Shown here: one piece after another, positions 42,783-51,548 of the stretch
Layout of the letters: the number at the start of each line of letters is the position of its first letter
How positions within the stretch are numbered: position 1 is the first letter of the stretch
Program-made: the position numbers and the translations under genes
DNA from: Simiduia curdlanivorans
Lineage (GTDB): Bacteria > Pseudomonadota > Gammaproteobacteria > Pseudomonadales > Cellvibrionaceae
Assembly (NCBI RefSeq): GCF_030409605.1
Contig: NZ_JAUFQG010000004.1
Location: 186,001 to 250,000 of the forward strand
Direction of reading: 5' to 3'
Length of the DNA: 64,000 bases
Notes under the pieces: generated by a model
What the model was told of the DNA's origin: nothing
Seen by the model: the letters and a program-made list of their open reading frames with translations, nothing else
Database searches by the model: none

Positions 42783-44021
42783 CTAGGCTCGCCCCATCGA
42801 CTGATTGGCGAGCCATTGTTTTGCCAATGGTAAGTTATTCAACAACATCATGGCCGACTGGCGAGGAATAAAGTGCAGCCAATGATCACTGCTAAACCAA
42901 TTCACCAACTGATGACTGTACTGCGTGGTTAACCATTGATCGGTGCCGCGCTTAGCCTGGTAGTCGAGCAAGTCGGACAATTGCCCTAATGCGTCTAATC
43001 CGTTTTGCTGAACACTTTGCTCGATAGTCTCCACTAGAGCCACCGTATCGCGCACTGATAAATTAAACCCTTGGCCGGCAACTGGGTGAAGAAAATGCGC
43101 CGCGTTACCCAGCAATACTAAATGCGCACGCACCTGTTCCTGCGCTTCAACGAGGGCCAGAGGATAAACGTCGCGCTTGCTAAGTGCGACAAAATTACCG
43201 AGCCGATCACCAAATCGACGCTGTGCCTGAACAAGAAATTCCGCATCGGGCAAGTCGGCCAGATGTTGATCCTGAGCCTTTAAGGTCCACACCAGCGCCA
43301 TAACCTGCGGGTCGGCCAATGGCAACATCGCCATGGGTCCATCAGCGGTAAAACGCTCGTAGGCAACGCCCTGGTGATGTTTTTCACAGCGCAGGTTGGC
43401 AATCACGGCACTTTGCAAATACTCAGTGCGCGAGGAGGCAATACCCAGCTGCTTTTTTAATGTATCGCTGGCGCCGTCGGCCAAAATTAATAGCCGCGTG
43501 GCAAAGGTTTGTTCGCTGCTCGCTAGGCGATATCCACCGGCGATTGCCGCCACTCGCTCAACCCCAATGGGTGCGATGCGGGCGATCGTCGACTGCGCTA
43601 GCTGCGTCATTAAACATTGGCCCAGCGCGGCATTGGGCACAACCAAACCCAATTGCTCAAGCGCCAACTTTTCTGCGCTGAAGCCTGTACCCGACCAATG
43701 CCCCTTATCCGACACCTGCACCCTGTTAATTTTTCCGCTCACGGCTTGCAGTTGTTGCGATAAATTTAATTCCGCCAAGGCCTCTAGGCTGCCCGCAGCC
43801 AGTGCAGTGGCGCGCTGATCAAAGCTAGGCTGAAACGGTTCTGGCCGCGGCGCCAAAGCATACTGATCAAATAATGCGATGCTTAGAGACGGCAACCTTT
43901 TGGCCAGCAACAAGGCTGCCGTGATGCCGACCATGCCCGCGCCGACAATCGCGATATCGAAATCAAAGCTGCCATTGTCTTGGGACTTAACCGCACTCAC
44001 TGTCATTGCCATTCCTTTCAT
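42783..44021 (-). CDS. ubiH: 2-octaprenyl-6-methoxyphenol hydroxylase
   Basis: A flavin monooxygenase of 412 residues paralogous to the downstream UbiI. FAD motif: DFDIAIVGAGMVGITAALLLA; second FAD motif: VLLGNAAHFLHPVAGQGFNLSVRDTVALVE. It catalyses a ring hydroxylation in ubiquinone synthesis. It follows pepP by 14 bases and is 53 bases before ubiI. Start could also be ATG codon 6, which has GGA 6 bases ahead; the first ATG has GAGG. The assignment between UbiH and UbiI is by gene order. Confidence 0.88.
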   Translation of the reverse strand: MKGMAMTVSAVKSQDNGSFDFDIAIVGAGMVGITAALLLAKRLPSLSIALFDQYALAPRPEPFQPSFDQRATALAAGSLEALAELNLSQQLQAVSGKINRVQVSDKGHWSGTGFSAEKLALEQLGLVVPNAALGQCLMTQLAQSTIARIAPIGVERVAAIAGGYRLASSEQTFATRLLILADGASDTLKKQLGIASSRTEYLQSAVIANLRCEKHHQGVAYERFTADGPMAMLPLADPQVMALVWTLKAQDQHLADLPDAEFLVQAQRRFGDRLGNFVALSKRDVYPLALVEAQEQVRAHLVLLGNAAHFLHPVAGQGFNLSVRDTVALVETIEQSVQQNGLDALGQLSDLLDYQAKRGTDQWLTTQYSHQLVNWFSSDHWLHFIPRQSAMMLLNNLPLAKQWLANQSMGRA

Positions 44022-44035
44022 TAAAGCCTCGCCCG

Positions 44036-45382
44036 TTAAAGCAGCGAGCGCTGCGGCCCTTTCATTCTTGCGCTGGCCATTAGCTGTTCAATATCGCTGC
44101 AAGTTTTTGGCACGCCAGCGCTTAAGACTTCGCAACCATTTTTTGTGATCAAAACATCGTCTTCAATTCGAATGGCGAGCCCACGCCATTTTTTTGCCAC
44201 CCGATCGTCATCGGGGTGAATATAAATTCCAGGTTCTACCGTCAGCACCATGCCGGGCTCGAGCACCCGCCATTGATCGCCGATGCGATAATCGCCTACA
44301 TCGTGCACATCCATGCCGAGCCAATGACCGATGCGGTGCATGTAAAATGCTTTATAAGCACCGTTGGCGATAAGCTGTTCCGGCTCGCCGTGTAAGATAC
44401 CCAAGGCGACTAAACCTTCGACCATGACTTGCACCGACGTTTCGTGCGCCTGGTTCCAATGCCCGCCGGGCCTTAAGGTTTCAATCGCCCGCAACTGCAC
44501 CTGCAATACCAATTCATACAGCTGCTTTTGCGCTGGACTAAACACGCCGCTAACAGGGAAGGTGCGAGTAATATCGGCCGCATAACCCTGATATTCGCAA
44601 CCGGCATCGATTAACACTAAATCGCCATCGCGCAACACACTGTGATTATCGATGTAGTGCAAGACACAGGCATTTCTACCACCGCCGACAATACTCGGGT
44701 AAGCCGGTGCTCGGGCGCCATTGCGGGTAAATTCATAAATCAGTTCTGCCTCTAGTGCATACTCCATCATACCGGGCACACAAGCTTGCATGGCTCGACA
44801 ATGCCCCGCCGCCGATATCTCACAAGCGGTTTTTAGCAATCGAATTTCGGCTGCACTTTTATATAGACGCATGTCGTGCAGCAGGTGATCTAAGTCTAAA
44901 AATTCGCCCGGCGGCACAGCGCCGCTACCGACGTTTTCGCGAATGACATTGATCCAGTTCATCACCCGGCGATCAAATAATGGGTCGCGACCCATGGCGT
45001 AATAAACCCTATCCCGGCCTTCAATTAAGCCCGGTAAAATATCGTCGATGTCATCGATGGGAAAGGCATCGTCGGCACTGTGGCTGGCCAATACACCCTC
45101 TGGACCGGCGCGAAGGCCATCCCAAATTTCTCGCTCGGGATTGCGCTCCCGGCAAAACAAAACAAACTGGCCATGGCTGCGACCGGGGAGTAAAACCAAA
45201 ACGGCTTCCGGCTCAACAAAGCCCGTGAGGTACAAAAAATTGCTGTCCGGTCGAAACGGGTACTCGATATCTCGGCTGCGAGTTTTCACGCTAGCGGTGG
45301 GCACAATAGCGATGCTATTGGGCTCCATCATCGCCATCAGCTTATCGCGACGCCGAGCAAATTCCGTTTTATTGATAGCCAT
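44036..45382 (-). CDS. pepP: Xaa-Pro aminopeptidase
   Basis: A manganese metallopeptidase of 448 residues that removes an N-terminal residue preceding proline. An N-terminal aminopeptidase P domain (about 5-140) is followed by the pita-bread catalytic domain. Metal ligands sit in LVLIDAGCEYQGYAADITRT (two Asp), in HRIGHWLGMDVHDVG (His), in VLTVEPGIY (Glu) and in IRIEDDVLITKNGCE (Glu). The ATG at 45382 gives the family start AINKTEFARRRDKLM; a TTG 7 codons upstream is less likely. Confidence 0.95.
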   Translation of the reverse strand: MAINKTEFARRRDKLMAMMEPNSIAIVPTASVKTRSRDIEYPFRPDSNFLYLTGFVEPEAVLVLLPGRSHGQFVLFCRERNPEREIWDGLRAGPEGVLASHSADDAFPIDDIDDILPGLIEGRDRVYYAMGRDPLFDRRVMNWINVIRENVGSGAVPPGEFLDLDHLLHDMRLYKSAAEIRLLKTACEISAAGHCRAMQACVPGMMEYALEAELIYEFTRNGARAPAYPSIVGGGRNACVLHYIDNHSVLRDGDLVLIDAGCEYQGYAADITRTFPVSGVFSPAQKQLYELVLQVQLRAIETLRPGGHWNQAHETSVQVMVEGLVALGILHGEPEQLIANGAYKAFYMHRIGHWLGMDVHDVGDYRIGDQWRVLEPGMVLTVEPGIYIHPDDDRVAKKWRGLAIRIEDDVLITKNGCEVLSAGVPKTCSDIEQLMASARMKGPQRSLL

Positions 45383-45399
45383 ACTCGACCAAGGCAACC

Positions 45400-45972
45400 T
45401 CAATGAAGTTTGTGCTTGGCAGCGAACTCGATATACAAGGTCAACACCGCCACGCGCAGGTATTCTACAACTTCCAGGTAATTAGCTTCCGCCTCCTCTG
45501 GGCTAGATTCGGCATCGACCTCGATTTGCGCCAGCGCCGCAATATCGCGCAAGGCCTCTGCCGCCTCGGCAGAAAACGTCTGATTGCCCTTGATGCCAGC
45601 GCCGCCGAAGCCATGCAGAAAGCTGCTGCACCAGCCGGCCAGAGATTGCACGCGCATGTCCAGATCAATGTGATCGCTCGGCAGGAGTAGATCTAAACTA
45701 AAACCGTCGCCTTTCAACTCGTCTTTGCTGGCACTTAATAAGGCATCCAGCGCCTCGGTGGTTAAAGGGTCGAGATTTTCCACATCCATTAATTGCTTTG
45801 CCAGCTCATACCATTGCGGCTGCTCCAAGGGCGCGCCGGCACTTAGGCGCCCGCACACCACACCTTGCAAATCCGTGGGACTAGCGAGGGAGTTACACTG
45901 CAACAAAAGATCGGCAAAGTCGTCGAAATCGGGCAGGGCGGAGCTGTTTTGGGACGGGTCTTGAGGGTTCAT
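45400..45972 (-). CDS. ygfB: UPF0149 family protein (YgfB)
   Basis: A 190-residue all-helical protein of the UPF0149/YecA family. Conserved parts are LQGVVCGRLSAGAP, LAGWCSSFLHGFG and the C-terminal EVVEYLRVAVLTLYIEF. Always found before pepP-ubiH in many gammaproteobacteria, as here; the role is unclear. It is 17 bases upstream of pepP. No YecA-type SEC zinc motif is seen at the C-terminus. Confidence 0.92.
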   Translation of the reverse strand: MNPQDPSQNSSALPDFDDFADLLLQCNSLASPTDLQGVVCGRLSAGAPLEQPQWYELAKQLMDVENLDPLTTEALDALLSASKDELKGDGFSLDLLLPSDHIDLDMRVQSLAGWCSSFLHGFGGAGIKGNQTFSAEAAEALRDIAALAQIEVDAESSPEEAEANYLEVVEYLRVAVLTLYIEFAAKHKLH

Positions 45973-46133
45973 GAAAGCTTCCTAATTCTAACTGGCGCCA
46001 ATGCTATCACGATTGCTCGCAAGGCTTTATTCACTGCCCACAAAGAACCGCCCCAATCTGCAACTTTTTAACTAAAAACTTGTTTGTTTACCGCAACCTA
46101 GCTCACATCAACTAGAATTTACTTCAACAATGA

Positions 46134-46162
46134 TTGACCCTCGCCCATCCCGTGCATATAGT
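46134..46162 (+). promoter_or_regulatory. Sigma-70-type promoter for zapB-like/zapA
   Basis: TTGACC, exactly 17 bases, TATAGT. Transcription would begin near 46169, about 32 bases before the first ATG. Confidence 0.75.
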
Positions 46163-46200
46163 GGTCGATTATTACACTGCCCAAACTGCAAGAGTTACCC

Positions 46201-46410
46201 ATGGCCGCATCACAGTTAGCCCAATTGGAAGCCAAGCTGAACCAGCTCATCGAGCTGTGTCAGCGCTTAGATCGGGAAAATACAGGGCTGAAAGCCCGTG
46301 AAGCCACTTGGCAACAAGAAAAGCTACGCCTAGTCGAGAAAAACGAACTGGCGCGCACGCGGGTCGAGGCCATGATCAAGCGCTTGAAAAGTTTGGAAGC
46401 TGAGGGCTAA
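46201..46410 (+). CDS. Small coiled-coil protein (TIGR02449/ZapB-like)
   Basis: A 69-residue protein that is coiled coil throughout (LEAKLNQLIELCQRLDRENTGLKAREATWQQEKLRL). It matches the TIGR02449 family that sits just before zapA in many gammaproteobacteria and is commonly called ZapB-like. A role in Z-ring organisation is inferred from the neighbour. Spacing to zapA is 3 bases, so translation is coupled. Confidence 0.85.
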   Translation: MAASQLAQLEAKLNQLIELCQRLDRENTGLKAREATWQQEKLRLVEKNELARTRVEAMIKRLKSLEAEG

Positions 46411-46413
46411 GCC

Positions 46414-46710
46414 ATGAGTAAACCATCCGGCAACGCCGTGCTTGTACGTATCTTAGACCGCGAGTATCAGGTGGCCTGCCCACCCGAAGAGCGCGCGGCG
46501 CTGCAGGATGCCGCCAAGCAGCTCGATGAGCGCATGCGCGACATTCGCTCGTCTGGGCATGTGATTGGGCTGGAGCGTATCGCGGTGATGGCGGCACTCA
46601 ACCTCAGCCACGAACTTATCCAATCTAGCAAGTCAGGCGCCGCTAATGCCGCTCCCGATTTGACCCCGCTATTGAGCCGACTCGATAAAACCTTGGCGCA
46701 ATTCGAATAA
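46414..46710 (+). CDS. zapA: Cell division protein ZapA
   Basis: A 98-residue protein that cross-links FtsZ filaments. The N-terminal globular part is VLVRILDREYQVACPPEERAALQDAAKQLDERMRDIRSSG and a C-terminal coiled coil follows. It is directly downstream of the ZapB-like gene and upstream of 6S RNA, as in E. coli. Confidence 0.93.
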   Translation: MSKPSGNAVLVRILDREYQVACPPEERAALQDAAKQLDERMRDIRSSGHVIGLERIAVMAALNLSHELIQSSKSGAANAAPDLTPLLSRLDKTLAQFE

Positions 46711-46747
46711 ATCCTATTTCTAACCGTTGGTTTTACGTTAAACTTCA

Positions 46748-46926
46748 CATCTCCCTGAGATGTTCGTTTGTTCGGTAAGTCCTCGAGCCGATAAATTTGC
46801 AACCGGCGGAGTCTTGCTGGTGTTGGTGTGCATGTCCGCGCGTCGGAAAGCCTAATGCGCCACAGATTCCGCCACCTTGAACCGTCGGGTTCAAGGCCGA
46901 ACCGGCTACGGCATTCTCGGGGTCCT
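46748..46926 (+). ncRNA. ssrS: 6S RNA
   Basis: About 180 bases between zapA and ygfA, the classic locus. The 5' part CTCCCTGAGATGTTCG and the segment CCTCGAGCCGATA match E. coli 6S RNA. The 3' part has CACCTTGAACC and GGGTTCAAGG as the conserved apical stem, followed by CATTCTCGGGGTCC that closes with the 5' end. Five T follow. 6S RNA mimics an open promoter and traps sigma-70 RNA polymerase in stationary phase. Ends are approximate to a few bases. The gene-free stretch 46711-47049 contains only this RNA and its flanks. Confidence 0.93.
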
Positions 46927-47049
46927 TTTTATTGCATTAGTTATAAGCCTCGCATTGGTTGCAGCCAGTTTATAACCATTTCATTGACAGCGATTTCATT
47001 TGCAGCGATTTCATAGAAGGTTGGCCAATTTAGCCTGGACCTCTTTCCC

Positions 47050-47655
47050 ATGACTATCAACCCAGCCACCGGCACCGATCAAAAAAAACAGTTGCGCCTA
47101 AGGTTGCGCCAATTGAGGCGTTCGCTTACGCCGGCTCAACAACAACGCGCCGCTGCCTCACTCGCTCAACACCTAAGCCAACACCTCTGGTTCCGGCAAG
47201 CAAAACACATTGCTTTCTACCTGCCCAACGATGGTGAAATAGACCCAACTCCCTTGTTAGAACTGGCGCTAGCCCAGGGTAAACACTGCTATTTACCCGT
47301 GGTCATGAGCGGGGGAAAACTGCAATTTCGGGCTCTTGAGGTGGGCACGCGCCTGACGATAAATAAATACAATATTATCGAGCCTGACCTCGGTGCGCGG
47401 GTAAGACCCGTCTGGCTACTGAACCTAATTCTATTACCCCTCGTGGGCTTTGATCTGCACGGCAATAGGCTCGGCATGGGCGGCGGCTACTATGACCGCA
47501 CGCTTGCCGCGGTAAAGGGCCGGCCAACACCGAGCCGGCGCCGCGTTGGCCTAGCCCATCAGTGCCAGCGGCTGGCATCGCTCGACGGCGACTGCTGGGA
47601 TATTCCACTCGCCGCTATCGCCACCGACAAAGCCTTTCGTTTAATCGGCAACTGA
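47050..47655 (+). CDS. ygfA: 5-formyltetrahydrofolate cyclo-ligase
   Basis: A 201-residue enzyme that converts 5-formyl- to 5,10-methenyltetrahydrofolate using ATP. The N-terminal KKQLRLRLRQLRRSLTPAQQQ, the IAFYLPNDGEIDPTPLL segment and the signature LPLVGFDLHGNRLGMGGGYYDRTL are diagnostic. It is located behind 6S RNA as in many gammaproteobacteria, where the 6S transcript can read into it. Confidence 0.95.
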   Translation: MTINPATGTDQKKQLRLRLRQLRRSLTPAQQQRAAASLAQHLSQHLWFRQAKHIAFYLPNDGEIDPTPLLELALAQGKHCYLPVVMSGGKLQFRALEVGTRLTINKYNIIEPDLGARVRPVWLLNLILLPLVGFDLHGNRLGMGGGYYDRTLAAVKGRPTPSRRRVGLAHQCQRLASLDGDCWDIPLAAIATDKAFRLIGN

Positions 47656-47687
47656 GCTAGGCCCTGCCTATACTCACATTCGGCGTA

Positions 47688-47721
47688 TTAAGTTATCGCC
47701 GGTGCAGCCGATATAACTTAA
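47688..47721. promoter_or_regulatory. Inverted repeat upstream of the chemoreceptor gene
   Basis: TTAAGTTAT and ATAACTTAA, perfect 9-base arms around 16 bases, ending 36 bases before the chemoreceptor ATG. No T-run follows, so it reads as an operator or a leader hairpin rather than a terminator. Confidence 0.45.
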
Positions 47722-47757
47722 ACCCGCTATTTACCCCACATTGCGAGAGGGAGCCCC

Positions 47758-49401
47758 ATGAGCTGGTTTCAAAACCTGTCATTTCGCTGGAAAATTAGTC
47801 TACCGGTCATTCTATTGCTTAGCTTGTTGGTACTGGTGAGCATCAACGGCGTGGTAATTCAAAATACCCTCGCGGACGATACCAAACAACTCAGTCAGAA
47901 CTATATTTCTGCTCTTGATTTGTTGCTCCAGTCCGATCGAGACATGTATCAGGCCCAAGCCGCCGAACGCGGGCTGATTTTCTTGGATGCCAGCCACAGT
48001 GGCTACAGCGATTTGCGCGATGCCTTCGACGAAAATCAACAACAAGCGCTAGAGCGGGCACTGCGGGCGGCAAGCCTATCGCCGGCCATCGCCAACATTG
48101 CTCCGCCAGAAAAGCTCAAAGCCTTGCACGAAGACTGGGTTGAGTCCGCCAGCGCGAATTTGAGGCAGCGCTCCCTTACCGAAGCCGGCGACACAACCAT
48201 TCTACGCGCCAGCTTCGGCGATACAGCTAACAAATTTAGCGAATTGAGATCGCTGCTGGATAGAGCCGGCGAAGCCCACCAAAACGCCATAGACGCTTTT
48301 GTGAAGCAAGCCGATACCGACGTAGCCAACGCGCAATTTCGCACCAGTATTTTAGTGGTCGGTGGCGGCCTCGTTGGCCTGGCCATACTGATCATTCTGC
48401 CGCCCCTATTAACTCAGGCGCTGGTGCAGATTAACGCCACCATGGCCGATATAGCCGATGGCGACGGCGACCTCACCAGTCGAACACGCCTTACCAGCCA
48501 CGATGAGCTAGGCAGCCTTTCACGTAGTTTTAACCGCTTTATGGATAAGCTGCAGCACACCATTGGCACCGCCAAAACGGATTCCGCCAAAGTGTTTACC
48601 GCGGCCAATGAAATGAGCGAGTTAGGCGAGGCCAATCGCATTGCCATGTCGGCTCAAAATAACGCCATTCGCGCGGTGGTGAGTGCCGTGGGCGAACTGT
48701 CCAAAACCGTGGCCGAGATTGCAGAAAATACCAATATGACCGCCGATCAAGCCAGAACAGCCAACGAACTTACGGTTAAGGGCTCCAGTATCGTCAACAC
48801 CACTAAAGAGCAGATTGCCACCCTAGCCAAACAAGTTGACGCCACCTCAGCCCTGATCACCACCGTACAACAGCAGGCCAGCGATGCGAACTCCGTATTA
48901 GATGTGATCAGAGGCATTGCCGAACAAACCAACCTACTCGCACTTAACGCCGCTATTGAGGCTGCTCGCGCGGGCGAGCAAGGTCGAGGCTTCGCCGTGG
49001 TGGCCGATGAAGTACGCACCCTGGCCAGCAAGACCCAAGACTCCACTCAGCACATTCAACAAATGCTGGGTGCGCTGCAAAATGGTGTGACCAGTGCTGT
49101 GAATGCCATGCAAACGGCATCTAAAGATGCTCTTTCAACCGTCGATTCGGCGCGCGATGCCAATCAGGCTCTAGACGCGATCAACAACGCGGTGGAGAAA
49201 ATCACCCAAATGTCGATTCAAATCGCCACTGCAGCGGAAGAGCAAAGCGCCGTGATCAATGAGGTGAACGACAATATGGGCAGCATCGACACCCAGTCGA
49301 TGGAGACGACGGGCCGCATCGGGCAAGCCGCCAATGCCAGCAGGGGCCTAAACGAGCTAACCACCAACTTACAAAAACTCTTAGCCGGCTTTAAATGCTA
49401 G
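47758..49401 (+). CDS. Methyl-accepting chemotaxis protein
   Basis: A transmembrane chemoreceptor of 547 residues. TM1 (about 12-33) precedes a helical periplasmic sensor domain (about 34-195). TM2 (about 197-222, TSILVVGGGLVGLAILIILPPLL) follows, then a HAMP domain and the cytoplasmic signalling bundle. The conserved hairpin tip is EQTNLLALNAAIEAARAGEQGRGFAV at about 386-411, with the CheA/CheW contact ADEVRTLA after. No C-terminal CheR-tethering pentapeptide is seen. The sensor helices (LDLLLQSDRDMYQAQAAE) resemble the four-helix type that binds small ligands; the ligand is unknown. Confidence 0.93.
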   Translation: MSWFQNLSFRWKISLPVILLLSLLVLVSINGVVIQNTLADDTKQLSQNYISALDLLLQSDRDMYQAQAAERGLIFLDASHSGYSDLRDAFDENQQQALERALRAASLSPAIANIAPPEKLKALHEDWVESASANLRQRSLTEAGDTTILRASFGDTANKFSELRSLLDRAGEAHQNAIDAFVKQADTDVANAQFRTSILVVGGGLVGLAILIILPPLLTQALVQINATMADIADGDGDLTSRTRLTSHDELGSLSRSFNRFMDKLQHTIGTAKTDSAKVFTAANEMSELGEANRIAMSAQNNAIRAVVSAVGELSKTVAEIAENTNMTADQARTANELTVKGSSIVNTTKEQIATLAKQVDATSALITTVQQQASDANSVLDVIRGIAEQTNLLALNAAIEAARAGEQGRGFAVVADEVRTLASKTQDSTQHIQQMLGALQNGVTSAVNAMQTASKDALSTVDSARDANQALDAINNAVEKITQMSIQIATAAEEQSAVINEVNDNMGSIDTQSMETTGRIGQAANASRGLNELTTNLQKLLAGFKC

Positions 49402-49435
49402 CGCAGCACTAGCGAACCTAAAGTAAGCGCACACA

Positions 49436-49472
49436 CGAAAAAGGCGAGCCAAATTTTGGCTCGCCTTTTTCG
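49436..49472. terminator. Bidirectional terminator after the chemoreceptor gene
   Basis: A near-perfect palindrome of about 18 pairs (CGAAAAAGGCGAGCCAAA with its complement), with T-runs on both strands. It lies between the chemoreceptor and a minus-strand small gene, and serves both. Confidence 0.92.
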
Positions 49473-49528
49473 TACATCTATTTTTCTACACCTTTACCAC
49501 ACCAGCGTATGGGGCTGGGGTGCTATCC

Positions 49529-49666
49529 TTAGCGAGTCGCGACACCTTGCATCAGCGCGGTGGGCGTCTCTGGCTCTTGCTCAAACAAACTGCTGTTGGT
49601 GAGACCCGTAACCAATACCCCGAGGGCAAACACTAATGCGGTGATTGTCAGCACGTCGGCTTTCAT
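49529..49666 (-). CDS. Small single-pass membrane protein, 45 residues
   Basis: A short open frame on the minus strand. The ATG is preceded by AAAGGTG at 6 bases, a good ribosome-binding site. The product starts MKADVLTITALVFALGVLVT, one hydrophobic helix of about 17 residues, then a polar tail ending LMQGVATR. It ends 57 bases before the bidirectional terminator, which would close its transcript. I do not recognise the family. The combination of ribosome site, plausible membrane protein and terminator supports it as real. Confidence 0.6.
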   Translation of the reverse strand: MKADVLTITALVFALGVLVTGLTNSSLFEQEPETPTALMQGVATR

Positions 49667-49876
49667 GACATCACCTTTCTTTTTAATAGTTAACACTGTT
49701 AGCACAAAACAAACTGACCATAAAACAGTCAGAGGTCGTCTTTATACCGTAAACATCTAAAAACCCCAAGACCTTACTGCAAGATCTGTGAATTTTTATA
49801 CTACACCGAGTGTTTCTCACACTAAAGTGGCAATACACCTAAGTGTGAATGCGGTCACAGGTGAGTTAGCACTTAC

Positions 49877-51403
49877 TTAAAGACCATTTGAGCCAAGAAA
49901 AAACGTATAAGCGGGATTTTGGGTTTCATCCCAGTAGGGATAGCCCAGCTCATCTAAAAACCCCCTCATGGCCGAGAACTCGGCCGGCGGTATCTCCATG
50001 CCAACCAGCACCCGCCCGTAGGCAGCGCCGTGATTGCGATAGTGAAACAGTGTGATATTCCAGCGCCCCGCCACCTTGGTCAGGAAGTTATACAGCGCCC
50101 CAGGCCGCTCCGGGAACTCGAAGCGCAGCACCCGCTCGTGCTCCACGTGCGGCGCCTTGCCCCCCACCATATGGCGAATATGCAGCTTAGCCATCTCGTT
50201 ATCGGTCATATCGGCCACGGGATAACCCAGCTTGCTAAGATCCTCCACCAAATCTATGCGGTCCTGCGGGTCGGTACTCACGGCCACGCCAACAAAAATA
50301 CGCGCCGCGCTTTTGTCGCCATAGCGATAGTTAAATTCAGTGATATTGCGCTTGCCGATGGCTTTGCAAAACTGCTTGTAGGCGCCGGGCTTTTCGGGAA
50401 TGGTCACCGCTAAAATCGCCTCGCGCTTTTCACCAATTTCGGTGCGCTCGGAGATATAGCGCAGGCGATCGAAATTGGTGTTGGCGCCACTCACGATGGC
50501 CACCAGCGTATTGTCCTTCAACCCTTGCTCGGCCACGTATTTTTTCATGCCCGCCAGCGCTAAGGCGCCGGCCGGCTCGGCAATAGAGCGGGTATCTTCA
50601 AAGATATCCTTGATCGCGGCACAGATTTCATCGGTGCTAACAGTCATGCAGCTGTCTACGGTTTTGCGCAATATCCGAAACGGCTCTTTGCCTATTTGCG
50701 CCACCGCCACGCCATCGGCAAACAGCCCCACTTGCGGTAGCACCACGCGCTTGCCCTTCTCCATAGCGGCTTTAAGGCAGGCGGCATCCTCGGGCTCCAC
50801 GGCGATGATCTTAATATCTGGGCGCACATATTTAATGTAAGCCGCCACCCCGGCACACAAACCGCCTCCGCCTACGGGCAGGAAAATGGCGTCTATCGGC
50901 CCCGTGCACTGGCGTAAAATTTCTAAGCCAATGGTGCCCTGCCCGGCGATAACATCTGGGTCGTCGTAGGGCGGCACATAGGTCATGCCCTTTTCTTGCA
51001 CCAATTTCTGCGCGAAAGCCGATGCCTCGTCGAAGGCGTCGCCATGCAAAACCACTTTCGCACCGCGCGCGCGCACCGCATCCACTTTAATCGCCGGCGT
51101 GGTGCGCGGCATCACAATAGTGGCCTTAATCCCCATTTTTTGGGCACCCAAGGCGAGGCCCTGTGCATGATTACCGGCCGAGGCAGCCACCACACCCGCA
51201 TCTCTTTCCGCTTGTGAAAGCTGTAGCAGCTTGTTGTAGGCGCCACGAATTTTAAAAGAGAAAACCGGCTGAAGATCTTCGCGCTTGAATAACACACGAT
51301 TTCCCAGCCGCGTGCTCATACCACGCGCATCATCCAAGGGCGTTTCAACAGCCACATCGTAGATGCGAGCATTCAATATGCGTTTTATATAGGTTTCGGG
51401 CAT
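49877..51403 (-). CDS. ilvA: Threonine ammonia-lyase, biosynthetic
   Basis: PLP enzyme that deaminates threonine to 2-oxobutanoate, the first step toward isoleucine. The ATG at 51403 gives 508 residues (E. coli 514); a GTG 16 codons upstream is rejected. PLP-lysine is Lys51 in FSFKIRGAYNK, the glycine loop is LPVGGGGLCAGVAAYIK, and there are two regulatory ACT-like domains at about 325-508 (LAVTIPEKPGAYKQF, RFEFPERPGALYNF), so isoleucine feedback is expected. It is divergent from rpiA. Confidence 0.95.
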   Translation of the reverse strand: MPETYIKRILNARIYDVAVETPLDDARGMSTRLGNRVLFKREDLQPVFSFKIRGAYNKLLQLSQAERDAGVVAASAGNHAQGLALGAQKMGIKATIVMPRTTPAIKVDAVRARGAKVVLHGDAFDEASAFAQKLVQEKGMTYVPPYDDPDVIAGQGTIGLEILRQCTGPIDAIFLPVGGGGLCAGVAAYIKYVRPDIKIIAVEPEDAACLKAAMEKGKRVVLPQVGLFADGVAVAQIGKEPFRILRKTVDSCMTVSTDEICAAIKDIFEDTRSIAEPAGALALAGMKKYVAEQGLKDNTLVAIVSGANTNFDRLRYISERTEIGEKREAILAVTIPEKPGAYKQFCKAIGKRNITEFNYRYGDKSAARIFVGVAVSTDPQDRIDLVEDLSKLGYPVADMTDNEMAKLHIRHMVGGKAPHVEHERVLRFEFPERPGALYNFLTKVAGRWNITLFHYRNHGAAYGRVLVGMEIPPAEFSAMRGFLDELGYPYWDETQNPAYTFFLGSNGL

Positions 51404-51548
51404 GGTAAAAAGTCGTTCTCGGAAATATTTGGCGTATTTTGAGGAAGCCACGCAATAAAATCTGGCAATGCGCCATGGTAAACAATTTCGGAGGCGCCAT
51501 CACCCCTTAACCACGTTATAATCCACCCATTCGACATGGGAAGCCCGT

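Noticed and set aside
47688..47721. Integron attC site (TTAAGTTATCG / CGATATAACTTAA).
   Set aside because: The core GTT and AAC boxes are in the wrong orientation relative to each other, and there is no gene cassette or integrase.
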